Below are positions 26,573 to 36,054 of a stretch of DNA of 64,000 nt, one piece after another (within the stretch, counting starts at the first letter, position 1; the number at the start of each line of letters is the position of its first letter). Under the pieces are notes generated by a model, which saw only the letters and a list, made by a program, of their open reading frames with translations, was not told where the DNA came from and did not search any database. Made by a program: the position numbers and the translations under genes. Source of the DNA: Leadbetterella lacustris (GTDB lineage: Bacteria > Bacteroidota > Bacteroidia > Cytophagales > Spirosomataceae); assembly GCA_965234335.1 (NCBI GenBank), contig OZ248446.1:124001-188000 (forward strand), given 5' to 3'.

Positions 26573-28348
26573 TTAATACTTTACTACTTTTCTAGAAATA
26601 GTTTCTTTAGGGTTTTTAATTATTACATTATAAACTCCTGTTTTATAATCTTCTAGATTAATCTTAACATTTTTAGTTCCAAATGTTTTTTTGAAGACTT
26701 CCATATTGTTTTGATCAAAAATGGAAACTTCGAACGATTCGGTTGTACTGAGTGCTTCATTACTAATTGTAACGAAACCTAAAGTTGGATTTGGATAAAT
26801 ACTAATTTCAGTTCCCAAAGTGCCAGAACCACCTGTGATTTTAGTTTGGAAAATATTTGATGAAGCTGACGAACCGATTGTATTTACAGCCTTTACTTGA
26901 TAGAAGTACGTTTTACCGGCAGAAACAGTATTGTCTGTGTAGGTGGTGGTGTTTCTATCAAGTTTTTTTAGCTCCACAAAAGAAGTATTGTTGTCAACTG
27001 ATCTTTCTAATATGTAGTTTTCTTCTCTGTTAGAATCATCATACCATTTTAAATTTACTTTTGCCGCAGAAACAACACCCGAAAGTCCGTATGGAGCATT
27101 TGGTTTGGCCGAATATGGATAATTTATTGGTTGAGTTACAACATAGGCTGATTCTCCATAAAGATAATTGCCAGCTTTGATTCTATAAGTGTAATCAACA
27201 CCCTCTTCTATAGGTTCGTGTTTGAAAGTATTGTTACCCTCTTTAATTTGACCCAAAGTCATAAAGTTGAGGCCATCTTTGCTCACTTCAATTACAAAAT
27301 AGTCTTCGTCTTTGGGTGCATGGTCCCAACTTAAGCCTATGGCAGAATTGTTAACAGCATCCTTGAAGGCAACACCTATGAAGTTAGTAGGCTTACTGGA
27401 CGGGCCATAGGTATTATCGACACCATATCGGTATTCGGAAAATAAGCCTTTATCGCTGAGAGAGAATACATAATATTCAACTCTTTCGTTTGGTTTCAGT
27501 CCTTTTATTAAAATTCCACTAGAGTTTGGATGGATAATGTCGTAAACCTTAAATTCTGTTTCTCCTTCTCTTTTAATCTTGACGTAGTACGAGCTTCTGA
27601 TATTTGTACCACACACAAAGTCCTGCTCTGGGTTATCCCAAACAATGTTCAGTTGGGTGTCAGATTTGTTTACTGAACTTGACGTAACATTGATTGGTGG
27701 AACTGGACCAACAAAAGCTTTAACCGGTACAGTTAGGCGTAATGAAGGCGTAAGACCACTGGCATTTTCAGCATAAACAACATAAGTAGCAGGTATCCCC
27801 GGTGCTATGCCTAGATCGTAAAGATTTCTTTGGTAACCAGGTAGAAAACCAATAGTTTGGAAACTGACTCCGTCAAACGCTCTCGTTACTACAAAATTTG
27901 TGACCTCATCTCCTCTTGCCGGCATTTCCCAAGAAATCCCAACAAACCTGGCACAGTTGTTTTCAAGTTTGAGAATAGGAGCAACAGGTGCAACCACTAA
28001 AGTAGTTATTGATAAAATATTAGACCAAGGGCCTAGGTCTGAACAACTTGCTACCACAGCACACCCAATTGCTCTAGCTCTAACTTGATAGGCAGTTTTA
28101 GGTACAAGGCTAGAAGCTAGAAAATTGAAAGTAGTACCTGGTACTACTACATTGGATGTCGTATCACCACCGCCAATAACTTCGACCTCAATAGCGGTTT
28201 CAGAAGCATTTGGGTCAGTAATTTCAACCATAAAAGAAGTAGCAGTTTTGGAGGCAGGCAAGTCCACCAAAGTTGGGGCTACCAATGTTTGGGCAAAGAC
28301 TCCAAATCCTGAAAATATCATTGAAAGAATAAAGAAGATTTTTCTCAT
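26573..28348 (-). CDS. Fibronectin type III repeat protein with T9SS type A sorting domain
   Basis: 591 residues. Signal peptide MRKIFFILSMIFSGFGVFA. Fibronectin-III-like domains include one with EDYFVIEVSKDGLNF and one with VNLKWYDDSNREENYILERS followed by AGKTYFYQVKAVNTIG. C-terminal sorting domain: EISIYPNPTLGFVTISNE, then GVYNVIIKNPKET and RKVVKY. Exported through the T9SS by inference. Each of the two adjacent fibronectin-III genes has its own terminator, so they are a diverged tandem duplication with separate transcription rather than an operon. Function not known; no enzyme motif. Confidence 0.88.
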   Translation of the reverse strand: MRKIFFILSMIFSGFGVFAQTLVAPTLVDLPASKTATSFMVEITDPNASETAIEVEVIGGGDTTSNVVVPGTTFNFLASSLVPKTAYQVRARAIGCAVVASCSDLGPWSNILSITTLVVAPVAPILKLENNCARFVGISWEMPARGDEVTNFVVTRAFDGVSFQTIGFLPGYQRNLYDLGIAPGIPATYVVYAENASGLTPSLRLTVPVKAFVGPVPPINVTSSSVNKSDTQLNIVWDNPEQDFVCGTNIRSSYYVKIKREGETEFKVYDIIHPNSSGILIKGLKPNERVEYYVFSLSDKGLFSEYRYGVDNTYGPSSKPTNFIGVAFKDAVNNSAIGLSWDHAPKDEDYFVIEVSKDGLNFMTLGQIKEGNNTFKHEPIEEGVDYTYRIKAGNYLYGESAYVVTQPINYPYSAKPNAPYGLSGVVSAAKVNLKWYDDSNREENYILERSVDNNTSFVELKKLDRNTTTYTDNTVSAGKTYFYQVKAVNTIGSSASSNIFQTKITGGSGTLGTEISIYPNPTLGFVTISNEALSTTESFEVSIFDQNNMEVFKKTFGTKNVKINLEDYKTGVYNVIIKNPKETISRKVVKY

Positions 28349-28462
28349 GATTTAATTATTTATGTACGTTAAGATTTAATCAGTGTAAATATAATGTAGA
28401 ATGCAATAATTTCTATCATTGACCTTGATAATTCATAATAAATTTATTTTACGGCCTTATTT

Positions 28463-29299
28463 CTATGATTTTTTTAGCATTTCGTATAATAATATTGTGT
28501 TCTTAGCTGATTTTACGTCGTGTACTCTCAATATGTTCGCACCAGCGAAAAGTGTCTTTAAGTGCAACTGAGCGGTTGCTTCTAAGGTTTCGGAGCTATC
28601 AATTTTGAGGAGTTTGTAAATCATTGACTTTCGTGAAATCCCAATAAGGATGGGATAGTTTTCGTTCTCAAAAATGGATAGATGTTTCAATAAATTATAG
28701 TTTTGTTCTATTGTTTTAGAAAAACCAAAACCTGGGTCTATGATGATATCCTTGACTCCGTTTTTTCTTAAATAGTTGGCTTTTGAATAGAGTTGTTCTA
28801 ATATTTGACATTGTAAATCTTCGTAAGTCGTATGTCTTTGCATTGTTTCAGGATTTCCCCTCATGTGCATCATTATATAAGGGTAATTATTCTTGATTAC
28901 CAATGGGAACATTTCAGAGTCCAAATCTCCGGAAGAAATATCATTGATAATTTTTGCTCCTGAGCGAATGGCTGAATGGGCGACTTTAGACCTAAAGGTG
29001 TCAATAGATATAGTTACACTTCGAAAGTTTTTGATGAGGACTTCTATGGCCGGAATAACCCGGTCAATCTCTTCGTTTTCTGAAATATCAAGAGCCCCGG
29101 GTCTAGACGAATATCCACCAATGTCGATGATAGTGGCTCCATTTTCGAGCATTTCATTAGCTTTTTTTAAAAAATCTTCATCAAAAGGATTAAATCTACT
29201 ATCTTTGTGGAAGGAATCGGGGGTAATGTTGATTATTCCCATGATTATTGGTTCTTGTAGATCAAGTAATTTGCCTCCTATATTTATCGTGTCTTTCAT
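28463..29299 (-). CDS. folP: Dihydropteroate synthase
   Basis: About 278 residues from ATG 29299 (MKDTINIGGKLLDL); an in-frame ATG three codons upstream is also possible. Family motifs: IMGIINITPDSFHKDSRF (pterin/phosphate site loop), ATIIDIGGYSSRPGA, ISIDTFRSKVA, IINDISSG, and IIIDPGFGFSKT. It joins p-aminobenzoate to the pterin pyrophosphate in folate synthesis. Divergent from the DUF1599 gene with only 37 bases between starts, so the promoters probably overlap the coding ends. Confidence 0.96.
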   Translation of the reverse strand: MKDTINIGGKLLDLQEPIIMGIINITPDSFHKDSRFNPFDEDFLKKANEMLENGATIIDIGGYSSRPGALDISENEEIDRVIPAIEVLIKNFRSVTISIDTFRSKVAHSAIRSGAKIINDISSGDLDSEMFPLVIKNNYPYIMMHMRGNPETMQRHTTYEDLQCQILEQLYSKANYLRKNGVKDIIIDPGFGFSKTIEQNYNLLKHLSIFENENYPILIGISRKSMIYKLLKIDSSETLEATAQLHLKTLFAGANILRVHDVKSAKNTILLYEMLKKS

Positions 29300-29336
29300 A
29301 GTTTGCAAAAAAAACTAAAAATATTGGAAAATATCA

Positions 29337-29888
29337 ATGTCTAACACAGAAATTGAATATTCAGAAATAATTAACAGCTGCTTCGGAATTTTCTCCAAGA
29401 AGAATTCAGATTACGGAACTTCTTGGAAAATTTTGCGTTTGCCGTCGATAACTGATCAAATATTCATTAAGGCTCAAAGAATAAGGACGCTTCAAGAAAA
29501 TGGTTTTTCAAGAGTGGAAGAGGGTCAAGTTCCTGAGTTTGTTGGAATTGTCAACTATTGTGTGATGGCCTTGATTCTTAGCAGGGGTGATGAAACCGGC
29601 GAAAGTCTTGCAGAACTACAGGTCTCATATAGTGTGGAGATTGATGAGGTGAAAGAGTTACTTTTTAACAAAAATCACGACTACGGTGAGGCATGGAGAG
29701 AGATGAGGGTAAGTTCAATGACTGATATCATTCTCATGAAGTTGCTCCGTATAAAGCAGATAGAAGACAACAATGGTCAAACATTAGTTTCTGAAGGAGT
29801 AAGGGCTGGTTATCAGGATATTATTAATTATTCTGTTTTTTGTTTGATAAAATTAAAAAACTTGCAAATACAACAAATTCAACAATAA
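29337..29888 (+). CDS. DUF1599 domain-containing protein
   Basis: 183 residues with two internal repeats: NSDYGTSWKILRLPSITDQI (about 22-41) and NHDYGEAWREMRVSSMTDII (about 112-131), each followed by a helix with K-x-x-R-I. This duplicated all-helical layout is DUF1599, whose fold has been linked to nucleotide-modifying or MazG-like proteins; the activity is not established. Followed after two bases by the DoxX-like gene, giving an operon with the shikimate kinase. Confidence 0.85.
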   Translation: MSNTEIEYSEIINSCFGIFSKKNSDYGTSWKILRLPSITDQIFIKAQRIRTLQENGFSRVEEGQVPEFVGIVNYCVMALILSRGDETGESLAELQVSYSVEIDEVKELLFNKNHDYGEAWREMRVSSMTDIILMKLLRIKQIEDNNGQTLVSEGVRAGYQDIINYSVFCLIKLKNLQIQQIQQ

Positions 29889-29890
29889 AT

Positions 29891-31015
29891 ATGAAATTCC
29901 TAGCAAATTTTTCAAGAATTCTGGTTGGGTTGGAATTCATTTTCTCCGGTTTTGTGAAGGTCGTGGACCCTTATGGAACTGGATTAAAACTTCAAGAATA
30001 TTTCGAAGTCTTTGCTGGCGATTTACCAGCACTCGCTCCATTTTTCAATGGTCTTGCATACAACGCCCTAGGAATGTCTTTGGTGTTTTGTTGTTTGGAG
30101 CTGGTCCTGGGTGTGGCTTTGGTTTTCAATTTCAAAATGAAACAAACGTCATGGATGGTTTTAGGGTTGATGTCGTTTTTTACTTTCCTGACATTCTACT
30201 CAGCCTATTTCAATAAGGTAACGGATTGTGGTTGTTTTGGGGATTTTCTAAAATTGAAACCTTGGGATTCTTTCTTGAAGGATATAATAAGTATGGTTTT
30301 TATTTTGGTTATTTTTGCACACCGCAAGAAATTTGTAAAATCAGAATATGGCACCCCAATGGTTCTTATTGCTACTATTTTTTCAATTGGTACAGGCCTT
30401 TATGCTATTAGATATTTGCCTATCATAGACTTTTTGCCCTATGCTATAGGAAAAAGTATTCCGAAACAAATGGTGCGTCCTGACATTAAGCCTGACTTGC
30501 AGTATGTTTTTTTGAACAAAAAAGAAAAAAGAGAGATAGAGAGTAAGGTATATCTAGCAGATACAAATACTTATAAATACATTTCTTCCAAAGTTCTAAA
30601 TGAAGATTTGTTGAAAGCCAAAATAACAGATTATAGCATTGCTGATAGTGCTGGGAATGATTTTACACAGCAAACTTTTGAAGGCAATGTGTTATTTATC
30701 GTTTTAAAGAAGAAAGATGGTTTAGAGGGTTTGGATTTTGGTCCTATTAATAGTTTAGCGAGCAAGGTTTCCAAAAGAAAAATAAAACCTATGATAATTA
30801 CTTCAATGGCAACAGAGGAATATTTGGCATTGGCAAAAGAGAAGAATATTGGGTTTGATTTTTATACTTGCGACGAAAAGGTGTTAAAAACCATGGCAAG
30901 AAATAATCCGTGCTTTGTGTTGTTAAAAGATGGTGTTGTAGTAAAGAAATGGAGTTACAACAATATACCAGCCGCCAATCAGGTAAATGAATTGATAATT
31001 AGTACTAAGTTTTAA
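29891..31015 (+). CDS. DoxX/MauE-like membrane protein of the BT_3928 family
   Basis: 374 residues from ATG 29891, two bases after the previous stop; the open frame continues upstream inside the neighbour but that is not a likely start. N-terminal half is a DoxX-like four-helix membrane domain (MKFLANFSRILVGLEFIFSG; about 1-160) with DCGCFGD at 112-118, a Cys pair shared with MauE-like proteins. A further membrane segment follows (about 155-180). The C-terminal half (about 220-374) is soluble and thioredoxin-like in outline (VLFIVLKKK, then TDEKV-type and NPCFVLLKDGVVVKKW) but lacks a CxxC. Probably involved in envelope redox or quinone-linked chemistry, by inference. Confidence 0.82.
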   Translation: MKFLANFSRILVGLEFIFSGFVKVVDPYGTGLKLQEYFEVFAGDLPALAPFFNGLAYNALGMSLVFCCLELVLGVALVFNFKMKQTSWMVLGLMSFFTFLTFYSAYFNKVTDCGCFGDFLKLKPWDSFLKDIISMVFILVIFAHRKKFVKSEYGTPMVLIATIFSIGTGLYAIRYLPIIDFLPYAIGKSIPKQMVRPDIKPDLQYVFLNKKEKREIESKVYLADTNTYKYISSKVLNEDLLKAKITDYSIADSAGNDFTQQTFEGNVLFIVLKKKDGLEGLDFGPINSLASKVSKRKIKPMIITSMATEEYLALAKEKNIGFDFYTCDEKVLKTMARNNPCFVLLKDGVVVKKWSYNNIPAANQVNELIISTKF

Positions 31016-31017
31016 GA

Positions 31018-31539
31018 ATGACGACAAATATTTTTATGTTGGGGATGCCTTCCTCAGGAAAAAGTACCCTTGGAAGACAATTAGCAAAAGAATTAAACTA
31101 CGATTTTATTGATTTAGATAAAAAGATTGAGATTTCGGAGGGAAAGAAAATTAATGAAATTTTTAATTTAGAGGGGGAAGATTATTTTAGACAATTAGAA
31201 TCGGACCAACTGAAGAAAATTGAGGTCAATAATAAGTTAGTTATAGCAACCGGAGGAGGAACACCGTGTTATAATAACAATATGGCTATAATTAAAGAAA
31301 ACGGAATTAGTGTTTTTTTGGATGTTAAGCCTTTTAAGTTGGAAGAAAGGATGCGTAATTCTAAAAAGAATAACAGGCCACTTTTTAGTTTAGAAAGTGA
31401 CTCCTTGTTAGATACTTTGTTGAAAACCTACGAATCGAGAATAGATATTTACAAGCAAGCAGATATAGTGATTGAAGGCGATACTGATGCAAATACAATT
31501 ATGTGGATTCTGGATGCCCATTTTAGAACTTTACAATAA
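31018..31539 (+). CDS. aroK: Shikimate kinase
   Basis: 173 residues, usual length. Walker A GMPSSGKST (9-17), shikimate-binding D-x-D in FIDLDKKIE (about 30-38), GEDYFRQLE (family G-E-x-x-F-R-x-x-E), GGGTP (about 79-84) and NRPLF lid region. It phosphorylates shikimate in aromatic amino-acid synthesis. Start codon two bases after the stop of the DoxX-like gene; last gene of the DUF1599/BT_3928-like/aroK operon. Confidence 0.95.
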   Translation: MTTNIFMLGMPSSGKSTLGRQLAKELNYDFIDLDKKIEISEGKKINEIFNLEGEDYFRQLESDQLKKIEVNNKLVIATGGGTPCYNNNMAIIKENGISVFLDVKPFKLEERMRNSKKNNRPLFSLESDSLLDTLLKTYESRIDIYKQADIVIEGDTDANTIMWILDAHFRTLQ

Positions 31540-31646
31540 AGCAATGGACAGAAGATGTGATAGAGATTAGTATCGTCTTTCAAACTACTATATAAAAAAT
31601 GTTTTCACTTTTCGAGATTTGATGTCCTGAATCTTTTAAGTTACTG

Positions 31647-33725
31647 TTGATGAGGGTATTGAATATCTTTTCGGTATTTGTCTTTATAGTTTTCCTAGTG
31701 ACGTATTGCTACGATGTCTCTCTGAATTTTCAGAACTTCCCAATTGCGGATGACTATGAGGCTTTCTTTGACTTCAACAATGAATTTTTTGCACTTCAAG
31801 GCTTTTGGGAAAAAGTCGATTTGGTATTTTCACAACATAATGAACACCGAATAGCTACGTTAAGAATTATCAATCTAGCATATTTGTGTTTTTTTGGAAA
31901 GGTAGATTTGGCTGTTTTCAGAGTTATAGGCCTCTTGTTTTATATTTCGTCAATGATTTTCTTGTATTTAGAGGGAGAGTTTAGTTTTAAGCGTTTCTAT
32001 TTTTTTCTACCTATACCTATATTAATGCTAAGTTTTGCATACGCTGAAATTTATTATTTGGCAATGGAATCTCTTAGTCATTTCCCGATGATATTTTTTA
32101 CAATAGCCACAATTTACACTGCTATTAGTAGGAAGTTCACTTTTTTGCCCCTGTTTTTTTTGTTTTTTGGGGTATTTTCAAATGGAAACGGAATATTGTT
32201 AATGCCTATAGTTTTTATGGGTTTGGCTCTGCAAAAAGAATTCAAGAGGTTGTTCGTTTGGTTGATATTTTCGATTCTGATTTCGTTTCTATATTTCTAT
32301 AACTATGAGTCTGGCAAAAGTTTTCTTAAGCTAGATATAATACAGTACTTACTAAAGGTTTATCCAATTTACGTTGGTGGAATTGGTGGGTTCGGATCGT
32401 TAAAGATAAACTTGGTGCTTGGTGTTTTTGCTCTGGCGTTAATTTTATTTTTTGTTATTTTCAGAAAAGTCTATAAAAAAGAATTGAGTCTGACCTTGAT
32501 GTTGTTGTTCTATTTGATGACTTTCTTGATAATATCAATTAAAAGGAAGGAATATGGTACTGAGTTTTTACAAAGGGGAGCTTATTTGATAAATAGTGTT
32601 ATGATCTTTACACTTCTTTATCTCTTATTTTTTAAAGAGTTTCTAAGGCCCAGGAAAGTCGAAAATAGTTTTAACAAAGTATCCTTGTTTTTTGCAGTCA
32701 TTATATTAGCTGGACTTGCCTACCAAATAAAAAACTATAGAACGTGGATAGAAACCCTCAAATATGACGAGAGAGAGACGCGAAATGACGAGATAATGTA
32801 TTTGGGTAATACCCTTGATTTATATAAGGATACAAAAACGATTTATAATATTCCTCTAGTTTCAAATCACAGAATAGAGAGTTTGGTACAAAAAGGCTAT
32901 TTTGACTTGGATAAAATCAAAGAAAGTGTGGTTGCAAAGGTTTTTGATTCCTCGAAGTCTAAAATACGGACGGTGTCAAAAGGATATGGATTTGAATTAA
33001 AGAAAATTGAAGGTTTTGCCATTGAAAAGAATCCTTATTTGAGAATAAAGGGTAATTTTAGTGGGGTTTTTCAAGCTCGAAGTCTCAAACTTGGAATTGT
33101 TTTGGAATCCAAGGGTAAAAAGTCCTATTTCTTAATTCCAGCTTTAAATCCCCACCTCAGTTTGTTTCAAGAGGTAAAAGCTCAATCTACAGGATTTGAT
33201 TTTTTATTGCCAAAGAAATATTTGCCAAATGAGGATGCGAAAGTCTCAATATTTACTATAAATGAGAATAATTTGAGTGTATGTGGAAACTGGCTGCTTT
33301 TTCGAAATGACTTCGATTACGACGATAATAAGATTAAGTCAAAAGTTAATTCATTAACAGGTACTACGAGTTTTAAAGAGGATACGGTTTCTAGACCGAA
33401 ATTAGAAGAGGCTTTTAATTTGAATAATTTTCATGAGATTGTACTGAATCTAACTAATCTCAAAAATACCAATAAATCAACAAAGTATTACTTGGTTTTT
33501 CACGGAGAAGACGGCAGTAGTTTTCTGAGTGTATTAAATCCTTACAGTACTGAAAGTAAAAAGGGAGTTTTCTACACGAAGTTTGAATTTGAAGAGGTAA
33601 AGAAGTTTTTAAAAAAGCGGAACTCTGTTTTTAAGCTTGATTTATTGGCAAATACCGATGGACAAATGTTCGTATCACATTTAGAATCTGTGTATTATTT
33701 CTACTCAAAGGATAGCGTTAATTAA
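31647..33725 (+). CDS. Large multi-pass membrane protein of unknown function
   Basis: 692 residues. The N-terminal about 360 residues contain roughly ten hydrophobic segments with aromatic-rich loops, the layout of a GT-C-like membrane glycosyltransferase or polymer-handling protein, although no convincing catalytic Asp-Asp or DxD loop signature was identified (ADDYEAF at about 38-44 is a weak candidate, in the first outer loop). The C-terminal about 320 residues are soluble, beta-rich. Stand-alone: about 100 bases after aroK and 175 before the epimerase pair. The proximity to sugar-nucleotide epimerases and a glycosyltransferase suggests surface glycan work. I do not recognise the family. 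Confidence 0.7.
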   Translation: MMRVLNIFSVFVFIVFLVTYCYDVSLNFQNFPIADDYEAFFDFNNEFFALQGFWEKVDLVFSQHNEHRIATLRIINLAYLCFFGKVDLAVFRVIGLLFYISSMIFLYLEGEFSFKRFYFFLPIPILMLSFAYAEIYYLAMESLSHFPMIFFTIATIYTAISRKFTFLPLFFLFFGVFSNGNGILLMPIVFMGLALQKEFKRLFVWLIFSILISFLYFYNYESGKSFLKLDIIQYLLKVYPIYVGGIGGFGSLKINLVLGVFALALILFFVIFRKVYKKELSLTLMLLFYLMTFLIISIKRKEYGTEFLQRGAYLINSVMIFTLLYLLFFKEFLRPRKVENSFNKVSLFFAVIILAGLAYQIKNYRTWIETLKYDERETRNDEIMYLGNTLDLYKDTKTIYNIPLVSNHRIESLVQKGYFDLDKIKESVVAKVFDSSKSKIRTVSKGYGFELKKIEGFAIEKNPYLRIKGNFSGVFQARSLKLGIVLESKGKKSYFLIPALNPHLSLFQEVKAQSTGFDFLLPKKYLPNEDAKVSIFTINENNLSVCGNWLLFRNDFDYDDNKIKSKVNSLTGTTSFKEDTVSRPKLEEAFNLNNFHEIVLNLTNLKNTNKSTKYYLVFHGEDGSSFLSVLNPYSTESKKGVFYTKFEFEEVKKFLKKRNSVFKLDLLANTDGQMFVSHLESVYYFYSKDSVN

Positions 33726-33793
33726 ATGATTTTTTTAATCTTGTTTTTAAGAAGTTAAGCTACTGGATTCGTATTCACCTCTTTGTTAATATA

Positions 33794-33825
33794 TTTGTTT
33801 TTCATGGCAAGTATTGATAAATTTG
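33794..33825 (+). promoter_or_regulatory. Promoter of the epimerase/glycosyltransferase cluster
   Basis: -33 box TTTG (33794-33797) and -7 box TAAATTTG (33818-33825), separated by 20 bases, match the Bacteroidota sigma consensus TTTG/TAnnTTTG. The first epimerase ATG is 75 bases further on. Confidence 0.55.
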
Positions 33826-33900
33826 CATACGTTTAACAACAAAGTCTATATTTTGAGTTTAAAAACAGTAGTTTTGGAAGTATCGTTAATATTAGTGTAA

Positions 33901-34962
33901 ATGACAATTTTAGTTACAGGAGGTGCGGGTTTTATTGGCTCTTCGCTTTGTATACAACTCAAAGAAAAATATCCAAAATATAAAATCATAGCATTTGATA
34001 ATCTTAAAAGAAGAGGCTCTGAATTGAATTTAGCCGACTTTAAAGAAAGAGATATTGAGTTTATACATGGCGATATCCGAAATATTGAGGATTTGAATTC
34101 TATTGAGGCGTTTGATGTTTTGGTTGAGGCCTCAGCTGAACCTTCTGTAATGTCGGGTTTAAACTCTGATCCGAGTTATGTCATAAACAACAATCTGTAC
34201 GGGTCAATTAATTGTTTCAATGTTTGTTTGAAACAAAAAGCAAGATTGGTTTTTTTGTCAACTAGTAGGGTTTATCCTATAGATAGTATTGAAAATGCCA
34301 ATTTTATTGAAGAAGAAACTCGTTTTTCATTCACGGATAGTCAAAGTTTAGCTGGTCTATCGAGTAAAGGAATTTCGGAAGAATTTACCTTGTCTGGTGC
34401 GAGGTCTTTTTATGGCACGACTAAACTATCTTCGGAGTTATTCATACAAGAGTATTCTGCTTTCTATAATCTTGATGCCGCTATAACCCGTTTTGGGGTT
34501 ATTGCAGGGCCTCGACAAATGGGAAAGACAGATCAAGGCGTAGTAACACTTTGGATGGCTAAGCATTTTTGGAAGCAGTCATTGAAATATATAGGTTATG
34601 GAGGACTTGGTAAGCAAGTCCGTGACATTCTTCATGTTGACGATTTGATAGATTTGATAGATATCCAAATTCATAACATTACAAAGTTTACCGGTAAAAT
34701 ATACAATGCAGGTGGTGGGAAGAAAAGTAGCGTGTCTTTGTTGGAGATGACTAAAATTTGTGAGCAGATTTCTGGAAACAAAATATCTATAGGGTCTGAA
34801 AAAGAAAATAGACCCGCTGATTTGAGAATCTATATTACTGATAATTCTAAAATCGAGCGTGAAACTGGCTGGTCTCCTAAAAAAACAACAAATGAGATTT
34901 TTGAGGATATTCATCAGTGGATAGTCAAAAACGAAAAACAATTAGAAAACATTTTAAAGTAA
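33901..34962 (+). CDS. NAD-dependent epimerase/dehydratase (SDR family, CDP-paratose 2-epimerase-like)
   Basis: 353 residues. Rossmann motif VTGGAGFIGSS at the N terminus, acidic D after beta-2 (AFDNLKRRG), catalytic Y-x-x-x-K in SFYGTTKLSSEL (about 169-180), FLSTSRVYPI with the usual catalytic Ser/Thr, and the substrate region GKQVRDILHVDDLIDLI. The long insert between STSRVY and YGTTK is typical of the CDP-paratose 2-epimerase-like branch. Works on a nucleotide sugar in the cytoplasm; the sugar is not identified. The partner epimerase starts three bases after this stop. Confidence 0.88.
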   Translation: MTILVTGGAGFIGSSLCIQLKEKYPKYKIIAFDNLKRRGSELNLADFKERDIEFIHGDIRNIEDLNSIEAFDVLVEASAEPSVMSGLNSDPSYVINNNLYGSINCFNVCLKQKARLVFLSTSRVYPIDSIENANFIEEETRFSFTDSQSLAGLSSKGISEEFTLSGARSFYGTTKLSSELFIQEYSAFYNLDAAITRFGVIAGPRQMGKTDQGVVTLWMAKHFWKQSLKYIGYGGLGKQVRDILHVDDLIDLIDIQIHNITKFTGKIYNAGGGKKSSVSLLEMTKICEQISGNKISIGSEKENRPADLRIYITDNSKIERETGWSPKKTTNEIFEDIHQWIVKNEKQLENILK

Positions 34963-34965
34963 AAT

Positions 34966-36027
34966 ATGAAAGTCGCCATAGTTACTGGATCTGCTGGTTT
35001 GATAGGAAGTGAGTCCGTACGTTTTTTTTCGGACAAAATGGATTTAGTTGTCGGTATAGATAACGACCAAAGGGCCTATTTTTTTGGCAAAGATGCTTCT
35101 ACTGAAAGAAGTAAGAATGATTTGGAAGAAAGTATTCAGAACTACAGACATCACGCAATTGATATCAGAAATTATGAGGCTTTAAAAACTGTTTTTGAGC
35201 AATATGGTGTTGATATTCAGCTTATTATACATACGGCTGCCCAGCCAAGCCACGACTGGGCAGCCAAAGAACCATTGACTGACTTTACTATCAATGCCAA
35301 CGGTACGCTTAACATGTTGGAGCTTACAAGGTTATATTCTCCGAAGGCGGTGTTTATTTTTACATCCACAAACAAAGTCTATGGCGATACTCCAAATTAT
35401 CTACCTCTGGTTGAGTATGATAAGCGTTGGGAGATTTCAGAAGATCATGCTTATTTTGAATATGGCATAGACGAAAGTATGAGCATTGACAATTCCAAGC
35501 ACTCGCTTTTTGGTGCTTCAAAAGTTGCTGCTGACGTATTAGCACAGGAATATGGTAAGTATTTTGGCATGAATGTGGCGGTATTTAGAGGTGGTTGCCT
35601 TACAGGACCTAATCATTCGGGTACTCAACTCCACGGCTTTTTATCTTATCTGATGAAATGTGCAGTAACTGGTAACCATTATACAGTTTTTGGTTATAAA
35701 GGAAAGCAGGTAAGAGATAACATTCATTCTTATGATCTTGTAAATATGTTCTATCATTTTTATATGAATCCTCGTCAGGGAGAAGTATATAATGCTGGAG
35801 GCGGGCGTCATTCTAATTGCTCAATGGCAGAGGCTATAGAGATTTGTGAACATATTACTGGTAACAAAATGAACTTTAGCTATGCCGAAGATAATCGTAT
35901 CGGTGATCATATTTGGTATATTTCGGATGTGTCAAAGTTCAAGAATCACTACCCAGAATGGAACTATAAATATGACTTGAACGATATTTTGGAGCAGATT
36001 TTTTCTCAGCAAATAAAACTGAAATAA
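34966..36027 (+). CDS. NAD-dependent epimerase-like SDR with Phe at the catalytic Tyr position
   Basis: 353 residues, the same length as its upstream partner. Rossmann motif VTGSAGLIGSE, then FTSTNKVYGDTPNYL with the catalytic Thr, FRGGCLTGPNHSG, and GKQVRDNIHSYDLVNMFYH. At the Y-x-x-x-K site the sequence is LFGASKVAAD, so the general acid/base Tyr is Phe while Lys is kept. From memory, similar Phe-containing members exist as partners of an active SDR, so this is probably a family trait rather than damage. It may act with the upstream protein as a heterodimer or catalyse a step not needing Tyr. Same operon as the glycosyltransferase. Confidence 0.85.
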   Translation: MKVAIVTGSAGLIGSESVRFFSDKMDLVVGIDNDQRAYFFGKDASTERSKNDLEESIQNYRHHAIDIRNYEALKTVFEQYGVDIQLIIHTAAQPSHDWAAKEPLTDFTINANGTLNMLELTRLYSPKAVFIFTSTNKVYGDTPNYLPLVEYDKRWEISEDHAYFEYGIDESMSIDNSKHSLFGASKVAADVLAQEYGKYFGMNVAVFRGGCLTGPNHSGTQLHGFLSYLMKCAVTGNHYTVFGYKGKQVRDNIHSYDLVNMFYHFYMNPRQGEVYNAGGGRHSNCSMAEAIEICEHITGNKMNFSYAEDNRIGDHIWYISDVSKFKNHYPEWNYKYDLNDILEQIFSQQIKLK

Positions 36028-36054
36028 GCTTTTTTCAATAAACCCAAAAAATAA

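Noticed and set aside
28893..29318. 141-residue open frame opposite folP
   Set aside because: Antisense to a well-supported folP gene and without recognisable motif or promoter.
34966..36027. Second epimerase considered a pseudogene because of the Tyr to Phe change
   Set aside because: The frame is intact, all other SDR motifs are kept, and Phe-containing partners of an active SDR are known to me from other genomes, so damage is unlikely.
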